Program-made: the position numbers and the translations under genes
Shown: piece by piece, positions 6,158-13,124 of the stretch
Layout of the letters: every line of letters begins with the position of its first letter
How positions within the stretch are numbered: the stretch's first letter is position 1
Origin: Flavipsychrobacter sp.
GTDB lineage: Bacteria; Bacteroidota; Bacteroidia; Chitinophagales; Chitinophagaceae
Direction: 5' to 3'
DNA length: 18,998 nucleotides
NCBI GenBank assembly: GCA_021156265.1
Contig: JAJNBR010000071.1
Coordinates: 1-18,998, forward strand
Notes under the pieces: model-generated
The model's database searches: none
Seen by the model: the letters and a program-made list of their open reading frames with translations, nothing else
What the model was told of the DNA's origin: nothing

Positions 6158-8215
6158 ATGGCTGTAATACAGAAAATCAGGGATAAATACGGAAAGCTTA
6201 CGGTTTTTGTCATCGTGTTGGCATTGGTGGGTTTCATTTTAATGGACGCTGCTAGCGGCAGGTTCGGCGAGCTGTTGGGTCGGGATTCCAGCGTTGCTAC
6301 GGTTAACGGCGAAAAAATAGACGTCAGAGATTACCAGCAACGGATCAAGGAGTACGAGATATTATATAATTATAGCTCAAAAGGAAGAACGCTTGACGAT
6401 GCGACACGTGCCCAGATCAATGAGCAGGCCCTGCGTGAACTGATCAATGAGAAGCTGATGGAGGAAGAGTGCGAAAAACTTGGCATAGCTTCTACTAAAG
6501 AAGAAGAGCGCGACCTTATATATGGTGCAGCACCTGACCCGATCGTTCAGCAATACCCTGTGTTTGCCAATCCTGATACAAGAATGTTTGATCCGCAACG
6601 TGTGAAAGCATATGAGCAGCAGGTTGACCAATACGACCCTACAGGCAAAGCCAGGGAAGAATGGGAAGCGATAAAAGCGTATGTGCTTAGGAACAACTTG
6701 ACCAAGAAATACAACAACCTGCTCACTAACTTTGTTTATACACCCAAATTCCTGCTGGATAAACAACTGTTGGAGCAAAGCACCATCGCAAGCGCAAGAT
6801 TTGTAAAAGTACCTTTCGCTATTATCAACGACGCTGAGATAAAACTTACAGATGATGATCTGAAAGCTTACATGAAGAAAAAAGAAAAGCAATACACGAT
6901 CGAAGAACCTACAAGGAGCATCGAGTACGTTTCTTTCGATGTCATGCCTTCTACTGAAGATACAGCACGCGCTCTTGGATCGCTGAATCAACTGAAAGCT
7001 GAATTTGCCTCAAGCGCGGACGCTGAGAGTTTCGTGAACCGTAACTCAGAAGAACCGTTCAACCCCGCTTTTGTAAATAAGGCGTCGTTTATGTCTATGT
7101 ATGCGGATTCTATAATGAACACAGGTACTGGAAGTGTTTATGGTCCGTATTTTGAGAACGGCGCATATAAAATGACAAAAGTGCTGGAGAAAAGGAGCAT
7201 GCCCGATTCAGTAAAAGTCAGGCACATTCTGGTAAAGACAGAAGATGCTAACCAACCCATGCTCAGCGACAGCGCAGCAAAGCTGAAACTTGATAGCGCG
7301 ATCGCTGCAATCAATACTGGTGCTCCTTTTGCAACGGTTGTTGAACGATATTCGGATGATCCGGGCAGCAAACAAACTGCTGGCGAGTATACATTTACGC
7401 TACAGCAAAAATCTCAGCTGTCAAAAGAGTTCGCTGATTTCGCTTTCGAAGGAAATGCCGGCGAGAAGAAAACTGTAAAGGTGGACAACGATGCGTATGC
7501 TGGCTACCACTATATAGAAATAATGGAACAAAAAGGTGTACAGCCTGCTATTAAGATCGCTACGGTGAGCAAAGCACTGTACCCGGGGGACGCTACAGAG
7601 AATGCAGCATATGCGAAAGCCACTGAATTTGCGGGCCGCAACGGCAATGCCAAAGCCTTTGACGAAGCAGTTAAAACACAGAACCTCAATAAAAAGAACG
7701 GAGACAATGTAAAGGCAAACGATTTCATGATCGCAGGTTTCGGATCGGCTCGTGAAGTTATCCGCTGGATGTATGATGTCGATGCTGCGATGCGTCCTTC
7801 TATAGAGGCTGCAGTGCGTGCGGAGAAAAAGGCTGAAATCCTGAAAAACAAGTATAAATCTTCAGCCTCGGTCGACGCTGTGGCCCAGGCAACAGGCCAA
7901 CCTGTTCAACAGGCAGATTCTTTCAACCTGGCAAGTCCGTTTGCACCAAACCTCGGCTATGAGCCCAAAGCGGTAGGGTATTGTTTCTACGAAGGATTCA
8001 AACCAAATACACTTTCGCCAGCTATTACAGGTCAGGATGGTGTTATTTTTATGAGCGTGATCATGCGGGGAACGAAGCCAATGCCTTCAGACCCGATAAT
8101 AATTAACCAGCAAAAATCTATGCTGGATATGCAGTCGAAGAACACCATGGCCAGCGTAATGCAGGAAGTGCTGAGGAAAAATGCCGAAATTGAATACAAC
8201 ACACAAAATTTGTAA
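6158..8215 (+). CDS. PpiD/SurA-like periplasmic peptidyl-prolyl isomerase
   Basis: Membrane-anchored folding factor of 685 residues. A short basic N-terminus (MAVIQKIRDKYGK) precedes one membrane segment at about residues 15-32 (FVIVLALVGFILM), so most of the chain should lie in the periplasm. Residues ~45-300 form a SurA-N-like chaperone region beginning ATVNGEKIDVRDYQQ, with a long helical segment after it. A parvulin (PpiC-type) rotamase domain covers about 348-455, shown by VKVRHILVKTED, FATVVERYSDDPGSKQTAGEYTF and GYHYIEIMEQKG. The architecture matches PpiD-like proteins, which assist outer-membrane and secreted protein folding. It has its own promoter box and terminator, so it is probably monocistronic. 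I leave out the gene symbol because PpiD-type and SurA-type names are used inconsistently in this phylum. Confidence 0.9.
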   Translation: MAVIQKIRDKYGKLTVFVIVLALVGFILMDAASGRFGELLGRDSSVATVNGEKIDVRDYQQRIKEYEILYNYSSKGRTLDDATRAQINEQALRELINEKLMEEECEKLGIASTKEEERDLIYGAAPDPIVQQYPVFANPDTRMFDPQRVKAYEQQVDQYDPTGKAREEWEAIKAYVLRNNLTKKYNNLLTNFVYTPKFLLDKQLLEQSTIASARFVKVPFAIINDAEIKLTDDDLKAYMKKKEKQYTIEEPTRSIEYVSFDVMPSTEDTARALGSLNQLKAEFASSADAESFVNRNSEEPFNPAFVNKASFMSMYADSIMNTGTGSVYGPYFENGAYKMTKVLEKRSMPDSVKVRHILVKTEDANQPMLSDSAAKLKLDSAIAAINTGAPFATVVERYSDDPGSKQTAGEYTFTLQQKSQLSKEFADFAFEGNAGEKKTVKVDNDAYAGYHYIEIMEQKGVQPAIKIATVSKALYPGDATENAAYAKATEFAGRNGNAKAFDEAVKTQNLNKKNGDNVKANDFMIAGFGSAREVIRWMYDVDAAMRPSIEAAVRAEKKAEILKNKYKSSASVDAVAQATGQPVQQADSFNLASPFAPNLGYEPKAVGYCFYEGFKPNTLSPAITGQDGVIFMSVIMRGTKPMPSDPIIINQQKSMLDMQSKNTMASVMQEVLRKNAEIEYNTQNL

Positions 8216-8241
8216 TATCACTATAATCTAACGAGGTATTG

Positions 8242-8275
8242 ATAAAACGGCCCTGCACTAGCGGGGCCGTTTTAT
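8242..8275 (+). terminator. Intrinsic terminator after ppiD
   Basis: A 12-base-pair stem, ATAAAACGGCCC (8242-8253) with GGGCCGTTTTAT (8264-8275), encloses a 10-base loop. The T-run lies in the descending arm. It sits 27 bases after the ppiD stop and before the DUF2480 promoter. Confidence 0.87.
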
Positions 8276-8296
8276 TATTTGCGTTGAAACAGTACG

Positions 8297-8304
8297 TAAA
8301 TTTG
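8297..8304 (+). promoter_or_regulatory. Bacteroidota -7 promoter box of the DUF2480 gene
   Basis: TAAATTTG is an exact match to TAnnTTTG, 9 bases before the ATG at 8314. The expected leader is about 6 bases. It lies within the frame upstream of that ATG, which supports the shorter start. Confidence 0.6.
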
Positions 8305-8313
8305 TATGGTCTT

Positions 8314-8832
8314 ATGGAGCCAATCGTAAACAAAGTAGCAGAAAGCGGGATAGTAACACTCGACCTTGCAGACTTCATTTTAAAAGATGAAGCAACAGCA
8401 GTATTCGACCTTAAGCCATTTCTTTTTCGCGAAATGATATTGCGCGAAAAAGATTACCGCATAGCTTTACAAACCGTTGACTGGAGTCAATATAAAAATA
8501 GGCACACTGCGTTGTGTTGTTCGGTAGACGCTATTATTCCGGTGTGGGCATATATGTTGGCTGCTTCCTACCTTCAACCCCATGCGGCATCAGTCAATTT
8601 TGGATCGGAGGAAGAATTGAAAAAACAGGTATTGCTACAACGCATTGCTGACATCGATGTGAATGAATACGCCGACAAACGTGTTGTGATAAAAGGTTGC
8701 GGAGAAACGCCGATACCCGACATGGCGTTCGTGGCCATTACCAGCAAACTTCGGGCAGTTGTAAAATCACTAATGTATGGGGAGCCGTGTTCTACAGTGC
8801 CTGTCTACAAAAAGCCCGTTGCGCGCGGTTAG
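8314..8832 (+). CDS. DUF2480 family protein
   Basis: Cytoplasmic protein of 172 residues of unknown function, recognised as the Bacteroidota DUF2480 family from its overall pattern (opening MEPIVNKVAESGIVTLDLADF, then FDLKPFLFREMILREKDYR and DWSQYKNRHTALCCSVDAIIPVWAYM). I start at the ATG at 8314. The possible start at 8239 lies inside the upstream terminator, and its extension runs through the promoter box. There is no signal peptide or clear membrane helix. Its stop overlaps that of the convergent metal regulator in the tetranucleotide TTAG. No specific role can be inferred, and no operon partner is visible. Confidence 0.78.
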   Translation: MEPIVNKVAESGIVTLDLADFILKDEATAVFDLKPFLFREMILREKDYRIALQTVDWSQYKNRHTALCCSVDAIIPVWAYMLAASYLQPHAASVNFGSEEELKKQVLLQRIADIDVNEYADKRVVIKGCGETPIPDMAFVAITSKLRAVVKSLMYGEPCSTVPVYKKPVARG

Positions 8833-9488
8833 ACAACTAAAAGGTTTCCAGCTATTTTTTCCGAAAGTTGATAATTATTTCCCTGCGTTTCGATAACCAC
8901 GCTATTGTCATAGGGCATTTTTTCCATCACGGTCAAAAGAGTACCGATCTCGAGGTTGTACCGTTTCAGTTGAGTGAGAAAGGCAGTAGAAGTATCTCTT
9001 ACCGCCACGATCTTATATTGGCCGCCTAGGTCCGCATCAGAAAGGGGTACAGCACTTGTTGCAGGCATGTCACCGTTGGGCTTAGGTATCGGGTCGCCAT
9101 GAGGGTCAAATTCAGGATAGCCCAAAAATTCATCCAGTTTATCCACCAGCTTTTGGGAGTGAATGTGCTCGAGCTGTTCAGCAACTTCATGCACTTCGTC
9201 CCATGAGAAATTGAGTTTTTTGTGCAGGAAGGTTTCCCAAAGGCGGTGTTTTCTTAAAATGCCCAGGGCCTCTTGTTTTCCTGTGGGGGAAAGCTGGACT
9301 TTCTTGTATTTCTCGTAATGGATCAATTGCTTCTCAGACAGCTTGCGCAGCATATCAGTAACTGTTGCCGGCCTTGTACTCATTCTTTCAGCGATCTCGT
9401 TCACCGAAACTTCACCTATACCATTCTGTTGCTGTATGCTATATATGGCTTTTAAGTAATTCTCTTCTGTAAAACTCAGCGGAAGCAT
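8829..9488 (-). CDS. DtxR/MntR-family metal-dependent transcriptional regulator
   Basis: Iron- or manganese-sensing DNA-binding repressor of 219 residues. An N-terminal winged helix (residues 1-75; EIAERMSTRPATVTDMLRKLSEKQLI) is followed by a dimerisation/metal domain and a C-terminal FeoA/SH3-like domain (about 150-219). Aligned by eye to DtxR, ligands H79, E83 and H98 are kept as H81, E85 and H100. C102 becomes E104, as in MntR, and E105/H106 are E107/H108. The residue at DtxR M10 (MntR D8) is N10, and MntR E11 is K13, so the second site differs from both prototypes. The start is the ATG at 9488 or the adjacent one at 9491; an upstream start at 9533 would add an unconserved tail. It diverges from the L,D-transpeptidase gene and overlaps DUF2480 by 4 bases. 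Its target genes are not visible. Confidence 0.88.
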   Translation of the reverse strand: MLPLSFTEENYLKAIYSIQQQNGIGEVSVNEIAERMSTRPATVTDMLRKLSEKQLIHYEKYKKVQLSPTGKQEALGILRKHRLWETFLHKKLNFSWDEVHEVAEQLEHIHSQKLVDKLDEFLGYPEFDPHGDPIPKPNGDMPATSAVPLSDADLGGQYKIVAVRDTSTAFLTQLKRYNLEIGTLLTVMEKMPYDNSVVIETQGNNYQLSEKIAGNLLVV

Positions 9489-9491
9489 CAT

Positions 9492-9499
9492 CGAAAGTA
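9492..9499 (-). promoter_or_regulatory. Possible -7 box touching the dtxR-like start codon
   Basis: On the minus strand TACTTTCG matches TAnnTTTG at 7 of 8 positions and directly abuts the first of two tandem ATGs. If used, transcription would begin near the second ATG (9488) and leave no leader. It may be coincidental. Confidence 0.25.
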
Positions 9500-9593
9500 A
9501 GAAAGATAGGTGAATTGAACAGCCGCCCCTCATCAGGCTGCTAAAGAAAGCTTAAAACCGGGCAGTCGCGCACCAAATCCCGCCGTTTTTTTT

Positions 9594-9601
9594 TAGCTTC
9601 G
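9594..9601 (+). promoter_or_regulatory. Probable -7 box of the L,D-transpeptidase gene
   Basis: TAGCTTCG matches TAnnTTTG at 7 of 8 positions and lies 31 bases before the ATG at 9633, directly after a run of eight or more T. Confidence 0.4.
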
Positions 9602-9632
9602 TATATCCCATTTTTAACGCTGCTAACAGGTT

Positions 9633-10349
9633 ATGACGCATTGTAGTATTAGAGTATACGGTGGCTTAAAAACAGTCTTTACCATTCTTGCCGGAGTTAT
9701 GGCATTAAGCGTTTGTGCGCAGCAAAAGAAGATCCCAGACGTCCCGCAAAATTTAAAAGTGCTTAAGGAATATAGCGATGGCAAAGGCAATATCGTTAGA
9801 GAGATACAATACACCCAGGGGCTGATGCGCGTGACTGAAACAACGATCACGCCGAAAGTATTATCCTTCAGCCGCCGCGTACCCATTTCGCCAGATACCA
9901 TGAACAAAGATTCTGTAATGGTGCTGGTGGATAAAACCAGGTATACTGTCCAGGTGTTTTATAAAAAACGAATGGTGCGCAACTATCGCGCTGTGTTCGG
10001 ACCAAATCCTAAAGCAAATAAGTGCATGGAGGGAGATAGATGTACACCCGAGGGCATCTTTCATATATCTGCCAAAAATCCCAACTCGAAATACACTAAG
10101 TTTATGTTACTCAGCTACCCGAACGATTCGGCGCGCCACAGGTTCAATAAGCTGAAAGAAGAAGGTAAAATCCCGAAGACTGCCAGGATAGGCGGCGACA
10201 TAGGGATTCACGGCATCTGGAAAGGTGGCGACGATATGATCGAAATGGGCGTTGGCTGGACAGATGGTTGCGTTGCCCTGAAGAATAAAGATATAGAAGA
10301 GCTGTACACCTTTGTCGGTTTGGGCACTAAGGTTGTTATACGGAAATAA
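9633..10349 (+). CDS. Secreted L,D-transpeptidase (YkuD family)
   Basis: Cell-wall enzyme that forms L,D-cross-links in peptidoglycan or attaches proteins to it. It has 238 residues. An N-terminal hydrophobic signal segment (VFTILAGVMALSVCAQ, residues 15-30) probably is cleaved after VCA; a lipobox is unlikely because the residue before the cysteine is Val. The YkuD domain covers about residues 93-238, from SVMVLVDKTRYTVQVFY through TPEGIFHIS to the active site. H193 lies in GIHGIWKGG and the nucleophile C213 in GVGWTDGCVAL, matching the HG...(S/T)xGC signature. It diverges from the metal regulator across a 144-base gap. Its last 14 bases overlap the convergent deacetylase-like gene. Confidence 0.92.
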   Translation: MTHCSIRVYGGLKTVFTILAGVMALSVCAQQKKIPDVPQNLKVLKEYSDGKGNIVREIQYTQGLMRVTETTITPKVLSFSRRVPISPDTMNKDSVMVLVDKTRYTVQVFYKKRMVRNYRAVFGPNPKANKCMEGDRCTPEGIFHISAKNPNSKYTKFMLLSYPNDSARHRFNKLKEEGKIPKTARIGGDIGIHGIWKGGDDMIEMGVGWTDGCVALKNKDIEELYTFVGLGTKVVIRK

Positions 10350-11646
10350 TGGCCTCTAAAAATGCCGCATAGGCTTCTCTCCACTTCTGCCATTGCGGAT
10401 CTGTTCCAAGCGAAAAGTTGTGAAATACAGTAGTGAGGTTGCTACCTGCATCTTTTAAGCGCAGAGTCATACATTCCAGTTTTTGAAAAGCTTCATCAGG
10501 TCCTAGTTTGCAGTCAAAATGTGCGGTGGTGTCCATAAAGCAGAATGGATGAATTCTTAACTGCATTTGGTTGCCGGCTTGCAGATCAAACCAATAAAAG
10601 CTCTGCCCCGTCCCCGCACGAAATCCTAAATGTGTGCCATATCCCATGCTGTAGTCATTAGCGATTCCGGTAACGGACAATTTGCGATAAGTATCCGGCA
10701 TCTTTAGCTTGATATAATGCTGTCTCGACAACGTGACACTCTTTCCCGTTATATTTTCTAAAACAGCTTTTTCTTCTCTGAGTAACGGAGGCTTTGTATC
10801 AGAGTAATATGAAGGGTGTACGCCTACCGCACCATCTTGGGCAAATGCTTGTATCAGTTGTTGCATTTCCGAATGTTGAGGATGGATGTTTTTGTCGAAC
10901 GCTGTGGTTTGCATTGATGCAAGTACAAAATAAACAGGGTGTAGGCTGAACTTTTTATGCAATTGCCTCAACCACTCAAAGCTGTCATATGGATCTTGTT
11001 CCTTAGCACAAAGCACGGCAACTCTTGTGGACGCCTGTGTTAACCGGCCTGACAAAAGGCTTTTTGCTGTTGCTCCCAGTGTTCTGTAAAAACCCTTATG
11101 CTTATACGACCAGGCAATGTCTATATCATACGTCGGCTGGAAGCTGAAAGAAGGAATCGGCAGATCGAGCGAATATTTTTGCATGAGCAAAAGCCGCAGT
11201 TTTGCCACCCACTCATCCATTATAGGTCGCTCCAGTAATCCTTCCCGAAATAAAATACTATCAGTTGCACGATAGCGCCCATGTTTATCAGGGGTAAAAG
11301 GTAGATATTCTTCGTAGCGCGACAGGAGAAAAAAGATTGCAGAGAAAAGATCGAATGGCAGTTCGTACTCGTTATTACTGGTTGCAAACAACGTCGGTAT
11401 ATTTTCCCATTCTCCCCTTTCGGCATCACGCGGCTCAATGTTGTTTTGCCAGAGAAGACCGGCATCGGGAATGCTAACCGCGCCTGTAAAAACCCGGCCG
11501 TAAGAGAACAGTACATTTTCTGAATGCGCAAATTCAATATCATGAATAAGCCTGTATCTTATTTTCAACTGCTCGCCAAATAGCCAATCCAGAACATATA
11601 TCAGCCTGTTGCCAGACTTTGGAGCGTATATCAGCAGCTTGTTCAT
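10336..11646 (-). CDS. Polysaccharide-deacetylase-like protein (CE4-type fold)
   Basis: Protein of 436 residues that resembles Bacteroidota proteins with a divergent N-terminal domain followed by a polysaccharide (CE4-type) deacetylase fold. No signal peptide is seen. The N-terminal half (1-165) is unassigned, with the aromatic stretch FFLLSRYEEYLPF near 105-117, which I associate with this group. The C-terminal half has YDIDIAW (D174, D176) where CE4 enzymes carry the metal/catalytic Asp pair, GVHPSY (H277) in place of the metal His motif, then SRQHY (308-311) and RIHPF (H366). This suggests hydrolysis of N-acetyl groups on a polysaccharide, but the substrate is unknown. It starts 5 bases after the stop of the LutB-like gene and is probably co-transcribed with it. 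Its end overlaps the L,D-transpeptidase gene. Confidence 0.75.
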   Translation of the reverse strand: MNKLLIYAPKSGNRLIYVLDWLFGEQLKIRYRLIHDIEFAHSENVLFSYGRVFTGAVSIPDAGLLWQNNIEPRDAERGEWENIPTLFATSNNEYELPFDLFSAIFFLLSRYEEYLPFTPDKHGRYRATDSILFREGLLERPIMDEWVAKLRLLLMQKYSLDLPIPSFSFQPTYDIDIAWSYKHKGFYRTLGATAKSLLSGRLTQASTRVAVLCAKEQDPYDSFEWLRQLHKKFSLHPVYFVLASMQTTAFDKNIHPQHSEMQQLIQAFAQDGAVGVHPSYYSDTKPPLLREEKAVLENITGKSVTLSRQHYIKLKMPDTYRKLSVTGIANDYSMGYGTHLGFRAGTGQSFYWFDLQAGNQMQLRIHPFCFMDTTAHFDCKLGPDEAFQKLECMTLRLKDAGSNLTTVFHNFSLGTDPQWQKWREAYAAFLEAIISV

Positions 11647-11651
11647 TGATG

Positions 11652-13025
11652 TTAGTGCTTATTTCGCTCCTTCCACAGTTGGTTGAACGTTTTCCCAAAA
11701 TGAAGTTCGCCGCGCGAGCTCACCCAGCTTTTTTGGAACAGGGTATTGACCACTTTATTTTTCATCGCGGGGCCTGCCGTGTTCATCAGTGTTCTGTTCA
11801 TCATTGCCAGCTTCCATGCTTTCCAGCCCGAACGTTCGCCAAAACTGCTATATCCTTCTTCCACTGCGATGTGCCTGTTCTCAAGAAGCATTTCGTGTAT
11901 ATTGATCTTCACCGGGCAAACTTCTGTGCAATTGCCACACAGGCTCGACGCATAGCTCAGGTGCTTGAAATCGCTCATGCCCTTCAGGTGCGGAGAAATA
12001 ACAGAACCGATAGGTCCGCTATAGGTTGTGCCGTAAGCATGTCCGCCAATGTTCTTATACACCGGGCAGGCATTAAGGCAGGATCCGCATCGTATGCAAT
12101 ACATGCTTTCACGGACTTCCTTGCGCAAAAGATTGGTGCGGCCATTGTCCAGAAGTATCACATACATTTCGGTTGGTCCATCCACTTCGCCCTGCTGGCG
12201 GCCACCTGTAAATATCGTGTTGTAGACCGTAACATTTTGCCCTGTGCCATAAGTGGCAAGAAGCGGCCAGAAGAGTGCAAGGTCTTTTAACGACGGCAGC
12301 ACTTTTTCAATACCCACGATCGCGATATGGGTTTTGGGGAATGCTGTCGATAATCTGCCGTTACCTTCATTCTCACTTACACACACAGCGCCGGTGTCAG
12401 CAATCAGGAAGTTACCACCGGTAACGCCTATCTCGCTTGATGTATATTTTTCTCTAAGGTTTTTACGAGCTATTTGCGTCAACTCTGCCGGCGAGAGATG
12501 CGGCTCAACGCCCAGCTTTTCATGAAACAGTTTGGCCACATCCTCCTTGCTTTTGTGCATAGCGGGAGTAACGATATGGTAAGGGGCTTCGCCATCCAGC
12601 TGTTGTATATACTCGCCCAGGTCGGTTTCTACAGATTCAATATTGTGCTTGGCGAGGAAGTCGTTCAGGTGTATCTCTTCAGTCACCATAGATTTCGACT
12701 TCACCACCTGTTTTGTATTTTTTTCTTTACAGATATCCAGCACTGCGTGCAGCGCCTCGTCTGCATTCTCCGCCCATATCACCTTTCCCCCACGTGCCGT
12801 GAAGTTCCTTTCAAACTCCTCGAGGTACATGTCCAGGTTTTCCATGGTTTTCCACTTCACATTCTTTGCCCGCCGGCGCGCCAGGTCAAGGTCAGAGAAT
12901 TGTTGCTTGCCCTTGACAACAGTATCTGCATACTTCTGGATATTGAAAGCAAGTTTGCGTTTATGCTCCAGGTCGCTGGCTTTCACCTTGCTCTTTGCAA
13001 GAAAAGTGGAAATCTGCTCGCTCAT
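11652..13025 (-). CDS. LutB-like iron-sulfur lactate-utilisation protein
   Basis: Protein of 457 residues of the LutB/YkgF family, which works with LutA and LutC in oxidation of L-lactate to pyruvate. The N-terminal LUD domain covers about residues 70-290 (VVKSKSMVTEEIHLNDFL, GVTGGNFLIADTGAVCVSENEGNG, THIAIVGIEKV). Two [4Fe-4S] ferredoxin-like clusters follow: CIRCGSCLNACP near 310-321 and CGNCTEVCP near 360-370. The C-terminal tail (FGKTFNQLWKER) is typical of the family. I start at the ATG at 13025; the only upstream alternative, 13034, is a TTG inside the promoter box. No lutA or lutC is in the window, so the in vivo role is less certain. The deacetylase-like gene follows 5 bases downstream. 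Confidence 0.9.
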   Translation of the reverse strand: MSEQISTFLAKSKVKASDLEHKRKLAFNIQKYADTVVKGKQQFSDLDLARRRAKNVKWKTMENLDMYLEEFERNFTARGGKVIWAENADEALHAVLDICKEKNTKQVVKSKSMVTEEIHLNDFLAKHNIESVETDLGEYIQQLDGEAPYHIVTPAMHKSKEDVAKLFHEKLGVEPHLSPAELTQIARKNLREKYTSSEIGVTGGNFLIADTGAVCVSENEGNGRLSTAFPKTHIAIVGIEKVLPSLKDLALFWPLLATYGTGQNVTVYNTIFTGGRQQGEVDGPTEMYVILLDNGRTNLLRKEVRESMYCIRCGSCLNACPVYKNIGGHAYGTTYSGPIGSVISPHLKGMSDFKHLSYASSLCGNCTEVCPVKINIHEMLLENRHIAVEEGYSSFGERSGWKAWKLAMMNRTLMNTAGPAMKNKVVNTLFQKSWVSSRGELHFGKTFNQLWKERNKH

Positions 13026-13031
13026 ACGTGT

Positions 13032-13039
13032 CAAAAGTA
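13032..13039 (-). promoter_or_regulatory. Bacteroidota -7 promoter box of the lutB-like gene
   Basis: On the minus strand TACTTTTG matches TAnnTTTG exactly and ends 6 bases before the ATG at 13025. The expected leader is about 3 bases. No clear -33 element is seen. Confidence 0.58.
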
Positions 13040-13124
13040 AACAGGAATATTCAAAACGTGTGCATCAGAGGTTTTGTTTGGTGCGCTCACGAAGCAGTAT
13101 ATTTAGGTTCCGTAATACCCGTCG

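Noticed and set aside
8239..8313. Upstream start for the DUF2480 protein
   Set aside because: The extension would be encoded by the ppiD terminator and the gene's own -7 box.
9139..9147. TTATCCACC in the dtxR-like gene as a DnaA box
   Set aside because: An isolated 8/9 match inside a coding region with no neighbours. It also shows that single 8/9 matches occur by chance, so only the cluster at 5786-6003 carries weight.
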